A stretch of 9,193 bases of DNA from an uncultured Mucispirillum sp. (GCA_945947845.1 CAMEZN010000045.1:1-9193); one strand, 5' to 3'. Positions 1 to 7,398 are shown, counted from the stretch's first letter. The notes: generated by a model not told the origin, from the letters alone. Numbers and translations are program-made.

Positions 1-546
1 GGTGAGCGTTCTTATGATATATACTCTCGTCTTTTAAAAGATAGAATAATTTTTCTTGGCACAGAAGTAGATGACCATGTGGCAAATATTATATGTGCCC
101 AGCTTTTATTTTTAGAAGCTGATGACCCTGATAAAGATATATACTTATACATTAACTCTCCCGGTGGAGTTATAACATCTGGTATGGCAATATATGATAC
201 AATGAATTATATAAAACCAGATGTAGCAACTATCTGTTTAGGTCAGGCTGCCAGCATGGGAGCATTTTTACTTGCAGCAGGTGCAAAAGGTAAACGTTCA
301 GCAGTGCCTAATGCTCGTATTATGATACATCAGCCATCAGGTGGTTTTCGTGGTCAGGCAACAGATATTCTTATTCAAACAAATGAGATTATTAAAACAA
401 AAGAACATTTAAATAGAATTCTTTCTGCTAATACTGGCCAGCCATATGAAAAAGTTGCAGCTGATACTGAGAGAGATTATTTTATGAGCAGTGCAGAAGC
501 AAAAGAGTATGGCTTAATTGATAATGTATTTGAAAAACGTGCTTGA
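1..546 (+). CDS. clpP: ATP-dependent Clp protease proteolytic subunit ClpP (5' partial)
   Basis: ClpP is the serine peptidase that forms a double-heptamer chamber in the cytoplasm and degrades proteins unfolded and fed in by ClpX (or ClpA/ClpC). The frame is open from base 1, which reads [20 protein letters not shown], the conserved segment near the ClpP N-terminus. Compared with E. coli ClpP only about 13-26 residues are missing beyond the left edge. The GTG at 79 is an internal valine codon, not the start. The catalytic triad is complete: Ser in GQAASMG (codon 253-255), His in MIHQP (328-330) and Asp in TERDYF (475-477). The INSPGG oxyanion-region motif and the C-terminal [10 protein letters not shown] are also present. 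clpX follows after 321 bp, and a terminator lies directly behind the stop codon. The identification is essentially certain; only the start is unseen. Confidence 0.97.
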   Translation, partial: GERSYDIYSRLLKDRIIFLGTEVDDHVANIICAQLLFLEADDPDKDIYLYINSPGGVITSGMAIYDTMNYIKPDVATICLGQAASMGAFLLAAGAKGKRSAVPNARIMIHQPSGGFRGQATDILIQTNEIIKTKEHLNRILSANTGQPYEKVAADTERDYFMSSAEAKEYGLIDNVFEKRA

Positions 547-569
547 CAAGAATATAAAATATAATATAC

Positions 570-597
570 AAAGCCACCTGCATTAGGTGGCTTTTTT
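570..597 (+). terminator. Rho-independent terminator behind clpP
   Basis: A perfect 9-bp stem (AAGCCACCT at 571-579 with AGGTGGCTT at 585-593), extended by one A-T pair, encloses a 5-nt loop and runs into six T residues at 592-597. It starts 24 nt after the clpP stop, so clpP transcription can end before clpX. Its right arm can alternatively pair with the next element at 601-610 (see findings). Confidence 0.85.
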
Positions 598-690
598 GGT
601 AAAAAGCCACAGACACAGGAAGTGTCATCGCTTGCGTAAGTGCATGGAGCATTTACTGCGACCAAACGACTAAATAAATGGCTTTTTTGC
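598..690 (+). ncRNA. Structured GC-rich intergenic element: small RNA, attenuator or dispersed palindromic repeat
   Basis: By my count about half the bases between 606 and 670 are G or C, far above the flanking spacer. AAAAAGCCA (601-609) pairs with TGGCTTTTT (679-687), and a run of six T ends the second arm. Inside lie two further hairpins. GACAC (612-616) pairs with GTGTC (622-626) around a 5-nt loop. GTAAGTGC (636-643) pairs with GCATTTAC (649-656) with one G-U pair and loop ATGGA, and may be extended by TCGC (628-631) with GCGA (658-661). The fold is therefore a closing, terminator-like stem with two arms. No open frame of note lies in it. Its TGTCAT-CGC...GCGA layout resembles the intergenic palindromic repeats that begin TGTCATTGCGAG in many bacteria, but that comparison is from memory. 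I do not recognise a named riboswitch or small RNA family. The structure is visible; its role is inference. Confidence 0.35.
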
Positions 691-740
691 TAAAAATCTG
701 CATATTCTACATACAATGTGTATATTAGTATAATCTTTTC

Positions 741-768
741 TTGCAATATTTACAGTATATATTATATT
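741..768 (+). promoter_or_regulatory. Candidate promoter for clpX-lon-rpsU
   Basis: TTGCAA (741-746) and TATATT (763-768) are separated by 16 bp and would give a sigma-70-type promoter about 95 nt upstream of the clpX start. A second -10-like TATAAT lies at 791-796 without a good -35 partner. A promoter is expected here because clpP has its own terminator, but in such AT-rich DNA hexamer matches are weak evidence. Confidence 0.25.
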
Positions 769-867
769 AATATGCGGTTAAGTAATGCAGTATAATAAAA
801 TATATAATATATTTCACAAAAAATACCGATAAAGTTTTTTGTTTACAGATATATTCTGGAGGAAATA

Positions 868-2199
868 ATGTCTAAATTTGATGATGACATTCGCTGTTCT
901 TTTTGCAATAAAGGCAGAGATGAAGTAAAAAAACTTATAGCAGGACAGCAGGAAGGAACATATATTTGTGATAACTGTGTGCAGTTATGTCAGGAAGTTA
1001 TCCGTGAAGATATGGAAAACGATACGCAGTCTCAGGAATATGTTGAGCTTCCAACCCCTGAAGAAATACATAAGAAGTTAAATGAATATGTAATAGGTCA
1101 GGAAGATGCAAAACGGATTTTAAGTGTTGCAGTTTATAACCATTATAAACGGATACAGTATGCTTCAAAAAGTGATGTTGAGCTTGAAAAAAGTAATATT
1201 TTACTTATAGGTTCAACAGGAACAGGTAAAACACTTTTAGCAAGAACATTAGCAAGGCTTTTAAATGTGCCTTTTGCAATAGCTGATGCTACCACATTAA
1301 CAGAAGCTGGTTATGTAGGTGAAGATGTAGAAAATGTAGTGCTTAAACTTCTGCAAAATGCTGATAACAATGTAGAGCTGGCAGAAAGAGGCATAATTTT
1401 CATTGATGAAATAGATAAAATCTCAAAAAAAGGCGACAGCCCTTCTATAACACGAGATGTATCTGGTGAGGGAGTTCAGCAGGCACTTCTAAAAATTATA
1501 GAAGGCACAGTAGCCAATGTTCCACCACAGGGCGGCAGAAAACATCCACAGCAGGAATATATACAGGTAGATACAACAAATATCCTTTTTATCTGCGGCG
1601 GAGCATTTGACGGTATGGAAGAAATCATTAAAAGAAGGGTTGGCAAAAAAACTCTTGGGTTTGGAGCAGTTGACGGAGAAAGCAGCCACAATGCAAAAAA
1701 TATGAAAAGAATGGAGCTTCTAAAACAGCTTGAACCAGATGATTTTGTTAAATATGGGCTTATTCCAGAATTTGTAGGCAGGCTGCCTATTACAGCTGCA
1801 CTTGATGAACTTGATGAAGATGCACTTGTCCGTATATTAGTAGAGCCTCATAACTCACTTATTAAGCAGTATGAAGCTATGCTTGGTTTTGATAATGTTA
1901 AACTTACTTTTACAGAAAATGCACTTCGTGCAGTGGCAAAACTTGCAATCAAAAGAAAAACAGGTGCAAGGGGGCTTCGTTCTATATTAGAAGATGCTAT
2001 GCTTGATGTTATGTATAAAATACCGTCAGAAGCCGGCAGCATAAGAGAGTGTATTATTAACGAAGAAGTGATTACAGATAAAGCTGAACCAATTTTAGTC
2101 AGAATTGATGATAACAATAAAGATAATATTACAGAAAAAGAAACAGTAGAAGATTTTGTTATCCTAAAACCTGCTGATAATGGGCAGGAAACTGCATAA
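868..2199 (+). CDS. clpX: ATP-dependent Clp protease ATP-binding subunit ClpX
   Basis: ClpX is the hexameric AAA+ unfoldase that recognises tagged proteins, unfolds them and threads them into ClpP. The 443-residue product shows the full architecture. An N-terminal zinc-binding domain has Cys10, Cys13, Cys34 and Cys37. Walker A is GSTGTGKT (115-122), the pore loop GYVG (148-151), Walker B FIDEID (178-183), the RKH loop 224-226 and the sensor-2 region GARGLRS (366-372). The ClpP-docking loop carries LGF (263-265) where E. coli has IGF, so partnership with the ClpP encoded just upstream is expected. After about residue 411 there is a charged, low-complexity tail. The total is about 20 residues longer than E. 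coli ClpX. The ATG at 868 is preceded by a strong Shine-Dalgarno, GGAGG at 858-862 with a 5-nt spacer. lon follows after 23 nt, suggesting co-transcription. Confidence 0.98.
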   Translation: MSKFDDDIRCSFCNKGRDEVKKLIAGQQEGTYICDNCVQLCQEVIREDMENDTQSQEYVELPTPEEIHKKLNEYVIGQEDAKRILSVAVYNHYKRIQYASKSDVELEKSNILLIGSTGTGKTLLARTLARLLNVPFAIADATTLTEAGYVGEDVENVVLKLLQNADNNVELAERGIIFIDEIDKISKKGDSPSITRDVSGEGVQQALLKIIEGTVANVPPQGGRKHPQQEYIQVDTTNILFICGGAFDGMEEIIKRRVGKKTLGFGAVDGESSHNAKNMKRMELLKQLEPDDFVKYGLIPEFVGRLPITAALDELDEDALVRILVEPHNSLIKQYEAMLGFDNVKLTFTENALRAVAKLAIKRKTGARGLRSILEDAMLDVMYKIPSEAGSIRECIINEEVITDKAEPILVRIDDNNKDNITEKETVEDFVILKPADNGQETA

Positions 2200-2222
2200 A
2201 AATTAATTAAGGTTGTAAAATT

Positions 2223-4532
2223 ATGAGTCAAAAAGAACAATTTACAGTTATTCCTTTACGAGATGTGGTAGTATTTCCTCATATGATTATGCCTATTTTT
2301 GTGGGCAGACCTCGTTCTGTGAAAGCACTGCATATTGCAAATACAACTGATAAACGACTTTTTCTTACACTGCAAAAAGATGCTGCAACAGATAATCCTG
2401 CACAAGAAGATTTAAATGAAACAGGTGTTATAGCAAGAGTTCTGCAAACTCTGCAACTGCCTGATGGCAATGTAAAAGTATTAATAGAAGGCTTAAAAAG
2501 AGCAAAAATGATAAGCCTTAATCTTGATGATGACTGTTATTTTGCTGATGTAGAATTCATAGAAGAGGATACAGCAGATACAAAAGATATGGATACAGCC
2601 AGATTTATGCTTGTTAAAAATTTTGAAGCATATGTAGGGCAGACAAAGCGGGTTAATCAAGAACTATATAATAATATAATCCAGTCAGAAAACTTAACCC
2701 GCCTTACTTTTATGATAGCATCTAACCTAAAAGTAAAAGCACAGGATTTTCAAAGTGTCTTAGACATTAATAATCCTATTGACCGTGCAGAAAAAGTAAT
2801 GGAGCTTATCCAGACAGAATTAGAGCTTTTAAAGATAGATGACCGCATAAAAAACAGAGTAAAAGCCCGCATGAGCCAGTCTCAGAAGGAATACTATTTA
2901 AATGAGCAGATGAAAGCTATCCAAAAAGAGATGGGCAAAGAAGATGACTATAAGGCAGATATTGATGAAATAGAGCAGAAGATAAAAGAAATGGATATGC
3001 CTGAACAGGTAAAAGACAGGGCAGAAAAAGAACTTAAAAAACTTCGCTTTATGCCGCCAATGAGTGCAGAAACAACAGTTGTCCGTAACTATTTAGACTG
3101 GATTATAAGCCTGCCATGGAACATTAAAACAGAAGACATAATAGATATTAAGCATGCAGAAGAAGTGCTGAATAAAGACCATTACGGCTTAGAAAAACCA
3201 AAGGAAAGAATACTAGAATTTTTATCAGTAAGAAAATATTCAGAAAATATGAAAGGCTCAATAATATGTTTTGTAGGGCCGCCGGGAGTTGGTAAAACAT
3301 CACTTGCCCGCTCAATAGCAGATGCAATGGGCAGAAAATTTGTCCGCATGAGTATGGGTGGTGTAAGAGACGAAGCGGAAATAAGAGGGCACAGAAGAAC
3401 ATATATTGGAGCACTGCCGGGAAAAATTGTGCAGTCAATGAAAAAAGCAGGCAGTATGAACCCAGTATTTCTGCTTGATGAAATAGATAAAATAGGCTCA
3501 GATTACAGGGGCGACCCAGCTTCTGCTCTGTTAGAAGCATTAGACCCAGAGCAGAATAACACATTTACAGACCATTACCTTGAAACAGAGCTGGATTTAT
3601 CAAAGGTATTTTTCATAACAACAGCAAACTCGCTTGAAACAATACCAGCTCCGCTTTTAGACAGAATGGAAGTTATCCGCCTTTCAGGATATACAGAACA
3701 GGAAAAACTCCATATTGCCCGCGGTTTTTTAATCCCTAAGGAACTAAAAGAGCACAATGTGGAAGAAGGTAAAATCACAGTAACAGACAGTGCTGTAATG
3801 GAGCTTATAACATACTACACAAAAGAAGCAGGTGTCCGCTCTCTTGAAAGGAATATTGCTTCTTTAATAAGAAAAAGTGTAAAAAAACTAGTAACAGATG
3901 AAAGCATAGAGCATATAGAAGTTGATGATAAAGTAACAAGGGAATATTTAGGACCAAGAAAATTTAGAATCGGCGGAGTATATGAAGATGAAGAAATGGG
4001 AGTTGCCACAGGGCTTGCATGGACTCAATACGGTGGAGATTTACTTCAAATAGAAGTAGCACTTTTTGAAGGCAGCGGCAAGCTGATTGTAACAGGTCAT
4101 CTAGGTGATGTAATGAAAGAATCTGCAAACATAGCTTACTCGGTAGTCAAGAGTATAGCAAGTGATGCAGGAGTTCCAGCTTATAGGTTTAAAGATTTTG
4201 ATATACATTTACATGTGCCAGAAGGTGCAGTGCCAAAAGATGGCCCGTCAGCAGGTATCACAATGGCAACAGCTATATTATCAGCAGTATCAGAGAGAAA
4301 GGCAAACTGCAAAATAGCAATGACTGGCGAAATAACATTAAGGGGCAAAGTTTTACAAATAGGCGGCTTAAAAGAAAAAGTGCTTGCAGCACACCGTGCA
4401 GGCATAAGAACAGTAATCTGCCCTATTGAAAACGAAAAAGACTTGACGGATATCCCAGAAGATGTTAGAAATGAAATGGAATTCAAGCTTGTTTCCACTT
4501 TTGATGAAGTGAGAGCACTTGTTCTAAAATAA
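2223..4532 (+). CDS. lon: ATP-dependent protease Lon (LonA type)
   Basis: Lon is a cytoplasmic hexameric AAA+ serine protease that degrades misfolded and selected regulatory proteins. The 769-residue product is close to the 784 of E. coli Lon. Residues 8-200 form the N-terminal substrate-binding domain (PLRDVVVFPHMIMPIFVGR near the start). A coiled, charged linker follows (about 220-275). The AAA+ module has Walker A GPPGVGKT (352-359), the MGGVRDEAEIRGHRRTYIG segment (378-396) and Walker B FLLDEID (416-422). The C-terminal peptidase domain has the catalytic dyad Ser676 in PKDGPSAG and Lys719 in GGLKEK. The 43-residue spacing matches Ser679 and Lys722 of E. coli. The presence of an N-domain and the absence of a membrane insertion place it with LonA, not LonB. 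The ATG at 2223 has TAAGG at 2208-2212 with a 10-nt spacer. It sits 23 nt after clpX and 22 nt before rpsU. Confidence 0.98.
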   Translation: MSQKEQFTVIPLRDVVVFPHMIMPIFVGRPRSVKALHIANTTDKRLFLTLQKDAATDNPAQEDLNETGVIARVLQTLQLPDGNVKVLIEGLKRAKMISLNLDDDCYFADVEFIEEDTADTKDMDTARFMLVKNFEAYVGQTKRVNQELYNNIIQSENLTRLTFMIASNLKVKAQDFQSVLDINNPIDRAEKVMELIQTELELLKIDDRIKNRVKARMSQSQKEYYLNEQMKAIQKEMGKEDDYKADIDEIEQKIKEMDMPEQVKDRAEKELKKLRFMPPMSAETTVVRNYLDWIISLPWNIKTEDIIDIKHAEEVLNKDHYGLEKPKERILEFLSVRKYSENMKGSIICFVGPPGVGKTSLARSIADAMGRKFVRMSMGGVRDEAEIRGHRRTYIGALPGKIVQSMKKAGSMNPVFLLDEIDKIGSDYRGDPASALLEALDPEQNNTFTDHYLETELDLSKVFFITTANSLETIPAPLLDRMEVIRLSGYTEQEKLHIARGFLIPKELKEHNVEEGKITVTDSAVMELITYYTKEAGVRSLERNIASLIRKSVKKLVTDESIEHIEVDDKVTREYLGPRKFRIGGVYEDEEMGVATGLAWTQYGGDLLQIEVALFEGSGKLIVTGHLGDVMKESANIAYSVVKSIASDAGVPAYRFKDFDIHLHVPEGAVPKDGPSAGITMATAILSAVSERKANCKIAMTGEITLRGKVLQIGGLKEKVLAAHRAGIRTVICPIENEKDLTDIPEDVRNEMEFKLVSTFDEVRALVLK

Positions 4533-4542
4533 ACTATGAAAG

Positions 4543-4549
4543 AAGGTGG
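4543..4549 (+). promoter_or_regulatory. Ribosome binding site that sets the rpsU start
   Basis: AAGGTGG lies 5 nt ahead of TTG at 4555. It overlaps the alternative in-frame GTG at 4546, which therefore cannot use it. This favours TTG as the real start codon of rpsU. Confidence 0.75.
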
Positions 4550-4554
4550 ACACG

Positions 4555-4773
4555 TTGGCAGTTAATGCAATCGTCCGAGTTGATGGCGACAATGTTGACC
4601 AAGCATTAAAACTTTTAAAAAAGAAAATTGAACGAGAAGGTTTAATTCGTGAGATTAAAAAACATGCTTACTATGAAAAACCAACAGAAGTAAGACGTAA
4701 AAAACTTTTAAAAGCTCGTCGCAAACAACAGAAGTTACAAAGAAAACTTCAAAAAAGCTACAAAAATGCGTAG
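4555..4773 (+). CDS. rpsU: 30S ribosomal protein S21
   Basis: S21 is a small basic protein of the 30S platform, near the anti-Shine-Dalgarno end of 16S rRNA, involved in initiation. From TTG at 4555 the product is 72 residues and begins MAVNAIVRVDGDNVDQALKLL, matching the usual MA-x-V-x-V opening of the family. It continues with the conserved KKKIEREGLIREIKKHAYYEKP block and a Lys/Arg-rich C-terminal helix (RRKKLLKARRKQQK). Starting at GTG 4546 would add three residues (MDT) before this conserved start and would bury the Shine-Dalgarno, so I prefer TTG. The gene lies 22 nt behind lon and is followed at once by a strong terminator, so it probably ends the clpX-lon-rpsU transcript, although an internal promoter within lon cannot be excluded. 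Confidence 0.94.
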   Translation: MAVNAIVRVDGDNVDQALKLLKKKIEREGLIREIKKHAYYEKPTEVRRKKLLKARRKQQKLQRKLQKSYKNA

Positions 4774-4776
4774 CAC

Positions 4777-4809
4777 AAAAAAGGCCCTTTATGAGAAGGG
4801 TCTTTTTTT
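4777..4809 (+). terminator. Rho-independent terminator behind rpsU
   Basis: A 13-bp stem (4777-4789 with 4796-4808) has a core of GGCCCTT against AAGGGTC with one G-U pair. It has a 6-nt loop TATGAG and a T run at 4803-4809. The A-run on the left arm mirrors the T-run, so it could also work for transcripts on the other strand. It starts 3 nt after the rpsU stop. Confidence 0.9.
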
Positions 4810-4938
4810 GTATGTGGAAATGAAATATATAAAATATATTTATACAGCAGTAAATAAAACTCAAATATAAAAGACATAATATGTCGTCAAAATATTTATC
4901 ATAAAATGATATACAAATAAGGATAATATAGGCTATAC

Positions 4939-4962
4939 TATAATACTAAAATTTATTATAAT
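4939..4962 (+). promoter_or_regulatory. Candidate -10 elements ahead of the helicase gene
   Basis: Two TATAAT hexamers lie at 4939-4944 and 4957-4962, 50-75 nt upstream of the ATG at 5014. Neither has a recognisable -35 hexamer at 16-18 bp. A promoter is expected because of the terminator at 4777-4809. The second hexamer is partly overlapped by a 7-bp inverted repeat (AATAGTT 4960-4966, AACTATT 4973-4979) that could be an operator or chance. The rest of the spacer is AT-rich, with no gene seen. Confidence 0.22.
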
Positions 4963-5013
4963 AGTTGTAATAAACTATTTGCAGCACAATAATATACATA
5001 TAAAAGGGCTTAC

Positions 5014-5652
5014 ATGGATTATTTATCATCATTAAATGAGGAGCAGCAAAGGGCGGTAACTTTCAGTGGAAAACATGTATTAGTTATTGCAGGGGCTGGC
5101 ACTGGCAAAACTAGAACTATTATTCACAGGGCAGTTCATCTGCTTAGTCAGGGTGTAAGGCCTGATAAAATTCTCATTCTTTCATTTACAAGGAAATCTG
5201 CCAATGAAATAGTAGAAAGAATTAAGCAGTATCAGGAGGCGGGTCCTACATTAAATTTATCTGGGCAGACATTTCATTCTTGGTGTTCTCATATTATAAA
5301 AAATAATCCGCAGGTATTTGAGCAGCATGATTATACACTGCTTGATATTGAAGATGTGGACAGTCTTTTTAAGATGCTTTTTACACAAAAATATAAAAAT
5401 GATAAAACAATAGACCAGAAACTTTATTCTAAAATACAGGCAGTTTATTCTTATATGTTAAATACTAGAAAGCCGCTGATAGATGCTATTAAAATACAGG
5501 AATGTGGCAATATGAGCAGCAGGAAACAGAAGAATATATTGAAAATAATGAAAATGTATTTAAAGAAATTATGCGGGATTATATTGCCTATAAAAAGAAA
5601 AATAAGTTATTTGATTATGATGATTTATTATACATCACAGCAAACGGTTTAG
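5014..5652 (+). CDS. 5' fragment of the UvrD-like helicase (Walker A half)
   Basis: The ATG at 5014 is preceded by AAAAGGG (5002-5008) with a 5-nt spacer, a good start. The 212-residue frame holds the Q motif LNEEQQRAV (7-15), Walker A AGAGTGKT (26-33), motif Ia around ILSFTRKSANE (55-65) and motif Ib around GQTFHSW (84-90). About residues 1-162 look native. From roughly residue 163 the sequence (ECGNMSSRKQKNIL...) becomes Lys/Met/Ile-rich and unlike any helicase, as expected for out-of-frame reading. As translated it lacks the DEFQD Walker B and everything after it, so it would be an inactive truncated product. Confidence 0.8.
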   Translation: MDYLSSLNEEQQRAVTFSGKHVLVIAGAGTGKTRTIIHRAVHLLSQGVRPDKILILSFTRKSANEIVERIKQYQEAGPTLNLSGQTFHSWCSHIIKNNPQVFEQHDYTLLDIEDVDSLFKMLFTQKYKNDKTIDQKLYSKIQAVYSYMLNTRKPLIDAIKIQECGNMSSRKQKNILKIMKMYLKKLCGIILPIKRKISYLIMMIYYTSQQTV

Positions 5653-7016
5653 CACAGAATGAAGAAGCAAGAAAGTTTATATCATCAAAATACGAGCATA
5701 TACTGGTAGATGAGTTTCAGGATACGAACCCCTTGCAGTATCAGCTATTAGAATCATTTTACCATAACTGCCACTTATTTTGTGTAGGCGATGATGCACA
5801 GTCAATCTATGCTTTTCGTGGTGCAGACTTTAAATCAATGCACAATTTTACAAATATTGTGCCTGATTCTGCAAAATTATATCTTAACACAAACTACCGT
5901 TCAACTCAGGAAATTTTAGATATTTCAAACTGGCTTTTAGAGCAGTCGCCAATAGAATACGGCAAACACTTAAAAGCATACAGGGGGCAGGGCTTAAAGC
6001 CTGTTATGGAGTATGTATATGATGAATATTCAGAAGCTAATTCTGTAACAGATAAAATACTTCTTTATTTTATGAATAAGAATATAGACTATTCAGGGCA
6101 TATGGTATTAAGCAGAACACTTTCAGGGCTCAGGCAGGTAGAAGGTGCATGTGTAAGGAAAAAAATTCCATATAAATTATACGGTGGAAGCAGTCTTATG
6201 AAATCCCGCCATATACGAGATGTTGTTTCTGTTATGAGAATTATAGCAAACTACAAAGACGGCCTTGCATGGAACAGGTATTTACAGCTTTGGAATAAGA
6301 TAGGCCCTGCAACAGCAGCAGTGCTGACAGAAAGTATGATAAATGCTGATAATCTAGGGCAGGCATTAGATATTTTAAAAGCAAAAAATATAGATAAGAA
6401 AATATGGGAAGTGCTGGAATCTGCCTTTCCTTATTCAAGTTCGCCGTCTGAAATGATAAATCAAATATTACTTTTAATGGATTTAAGGTTTTCAGAAATC
6501 TATAAAGAAGAATGGATTAACTGGCGGAAACAGGATTTTATAGTATTAGAAGAGATAGCTTCAAGCACAACTTCCATAACAGAATTTATTACAGAATATA
6601 TTTTAGACCCGGCACTAGAATCATCATTCATAGATGCAGATAAGCCAAAAGAGTGTGTAATACTTTCCACAATCCATTCTGCAAAAGGTTTGGAAGCAGA
6701 TGTATGCCACTTATTAAATGTTACACCGTATTCATACCCTTCAAAAAGAGCAATAAAAGAGGGGGAAGAAAGCATAGAGGAAGAAAGGCGGTGCCTTTAT
6801 GTTGCCTTAACAAGAGCAAAAAATGAGCTTATACTATACAGCAGATATTTTACAAATGTAGGTTCAGGAATGGCAGACAGCACTGGTAAATCACATTATT
6901 TTCTTAATGAGCTTCCAGATGAAGTTTACAGTATAAATGGTATGCTGTCAGAAAAGGACAAAGAAAATACAGTATATAAAGGCAGTAAAATCTCAGTAGA
7001 TATTGATTTATTTTAA
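5493..7016 (+). CDS. 3' fragment of the UvrD-like helicase (motifs II-VI)
   Basis: This frame is open from 5493; the first ATG is at 5502, giving 504 residues. Counted from that ATG it contains KKKNKLFDYDDLL (31-43, part of domain 1B to 1A in UvrD/Rep), motif II VDEFQDTN (69-76), motif III VGDDAQSIYAFRGAD, motif IV NTNYRST, motif V STIHSAKGLE (near 6667-6696) and motif VI EERRCLYVALTRAK (near 6776-6820). It ends about 65 residues after motif VI, with none of the long C-terminal extension of UvrD/PcrA. The ATG at 5502 has only an AGG one base upstream, too close to act as a Shine-Dalgarno, so independent translation is unlikely. hypA starts 40 nt after its stop. Confidence 0.8.
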   Translation, partial: NTGMWQYEQQETEEYIENNENVFKEIMRDYIAYKKKNKLFDYDDLLYITANGLAQNEEARKFISSKYEHILVDEFQDTNPLQYQLLESFYHNCHLFCVGDDAQSIYAFRGADFKSMHNFTNIVPDSAKLYLNTNYRSTQEILDISNWLLEQSPIEYGKHLKAYRGQGLKPVMEYVYDEYSEANSVTDKILLYFMNKNIDYSGHMVLSRTLSGLRQVEGACVRKKIPYKLYGGSSLMKSRHIRDVVSVMRIIANYKDGLAWNRYLQLWNKIGPATAAVLTESMINADNLGQALDILKAKNIDKKIWEVLESAFPYSSSPSEMINQILLLMDLRFSEIYKEEWINWRKQDFIVLEEIASSTTSITEFITEYILDPALESSFIDADKPKECVILSTIHSAKGLEADVCHLLNVTPYSYPSKRAIKEGEESIEEERRCLYVALTRAKNELILYSRYFTNVGSGMADSTGKSHYFLNELPDEVYSINGMLSEKDKENTVYKGSKISVDIDLF

Positions 7017-7056
7017 TAACTATACTATTATATATAAATACATATTTAGGTGATAT

Positions 7057-7398
7057 ATGCACGAAACAGGTATTGCACAAAGTATATTAGAGATTGCATT
7101 AAAAACAGCAGCAGAAAATGGTGCAAAAAAGATAAATAATATAGCTGTCCGCATAGGGAAGATGAGTGCTATTGATGAGGCATCACTTAGGTTTGCTTTT
7201 GATGCGTTAAAGGCTGGCACAATAGCAGAAAATTCAGAGTTTGAGTATATGGAAGTGCCCTTAACTGGCAGATGTGAAGAATGTGGAACAGAATCAGAAC
7301 TTGACGGATATTTTGTGCTGTGTCCGAAATGTAATTCTGGCAGGATTAAAATATTATCAGGTAATGAATTAGAAATTGCATATATAGATGTGGATTAG
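7057..7398 (+). CDS. hypA: Hydrogenase maturation nickel metallochaperone HypA
   Basis: HypA binds nickel and, with the GTPase HypB, delivers it to the large subunit of [NiFe]-hydrogenases (and to urease in some species). The 113-residue product has the usual family length. It begins MHE, whose His2 is the nickel ligand, and has the zinc site Cys73/Cys76 (CEEC) and Cys89/Cys92 (CPKC). The fold elements AVRIGKMSAIDEASLRFAFDAL also match. The start at 7057 has AGGTGA at 7048-7053. hypB follows after 14 nt, which supports joint function. The hydrogenase structural genes and hypC-F are not in the window. Confidence 0.96.
   Translation: MHETGIAQSILEIALKTAAENGAKKINNIAVRIGKMSAIDEASLRFAFDALKAGTIAENSEFEYMEVPLTGRCEECGTESELDGYFVLCPKCNSGRIKILSGNELEIAYIDVD

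Larger units (their letters stand above)
547..867. other. Intergenic region between clpP and clpX (321 bp)
   Basis: The left half holds the clpP terminator (570-597) and the structured element (598-690). The right half (691-867) is very AT-rich with no credible open frame. It contains possible promoter hexamers, an 8-bp AT palindrome (AAATATAT at 798-805, ATATATTT at 807-814) and a weak inverted repeat just ahead of clpX (ACAAAAAA at 816-823, TTTTTTGT at 835-842). I see no CIRCE element and no obvious SOS or Fur box. Confidence 0.7.
5014..7016 (+). pseudogene. UvrD/Rep-family superfamily 1 DNA helicase, frameshifted
   Basis: Two partial frames together give an about 667-residue SF1A 3'-5' DNA helicase of the UvrD/Rep/PcrA group, which unwinds DNA during repair or replication restart. 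All helicase motifs are present, but the Q motif, Walker A, Ia and Ib are in one frame and II, III, IV, V and VI in another. The downstream frame is closed by a TAA at 5490-5492, so the break must lie after it, most probably between 5493 and 5510. Adding one base, for example in the AAAA run at 5491-5494 or the GG at 5499-5500, would restore a continuous product. Without that the translated protein stops at 5652 and cannot hydrolyse ATP. I see no slippery heptamer for programmed -1 frameshifting. The restored protein is short, about the size of Rep, and ends soon after motif VI. The conserved motifs on both sides suggest a very recent lesion or a sequence error. Confidence 0.85.

Noticed and set aside
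79..546. clpP starting at GTG 79
   Set aside because: The frame is open to base 1 and the residues before 79 are typical conserved ClpP sequence; the true start is outside the window.
4546..4554. rpsU starting at GTG 4546
   Set aside because: It overlaps the Shine-Dalgarno sequence and adds residues not seen at the family's N-terminus; TTG 4555 fits better.
4873..4885. GACAT-AAT-ATGTC short inverted repeat after the rpsU terminator
   Set aside because: Five-base arms in an AT-rich spacer are expected by chance, and it matches no operator I know.
5491..5610. Programmed -1 ribosomal frameshifting to make the full helicase
   Set aside because: No X XXY YYZ heptamer is in the correct phase. 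The A runs at 5491-5494 and near 5599-5603 do not allow tandem -1 re-pairing, and they are too short for typical transcriptional slippage.
5502..7016. Second helicase fragment as an independent gene from ATG 5502
   Set aside because: There is no usable ribosome binding site, and the protein would lack Walker A. It continues the upstream frame's homology and is better explained as part of one broken gene.
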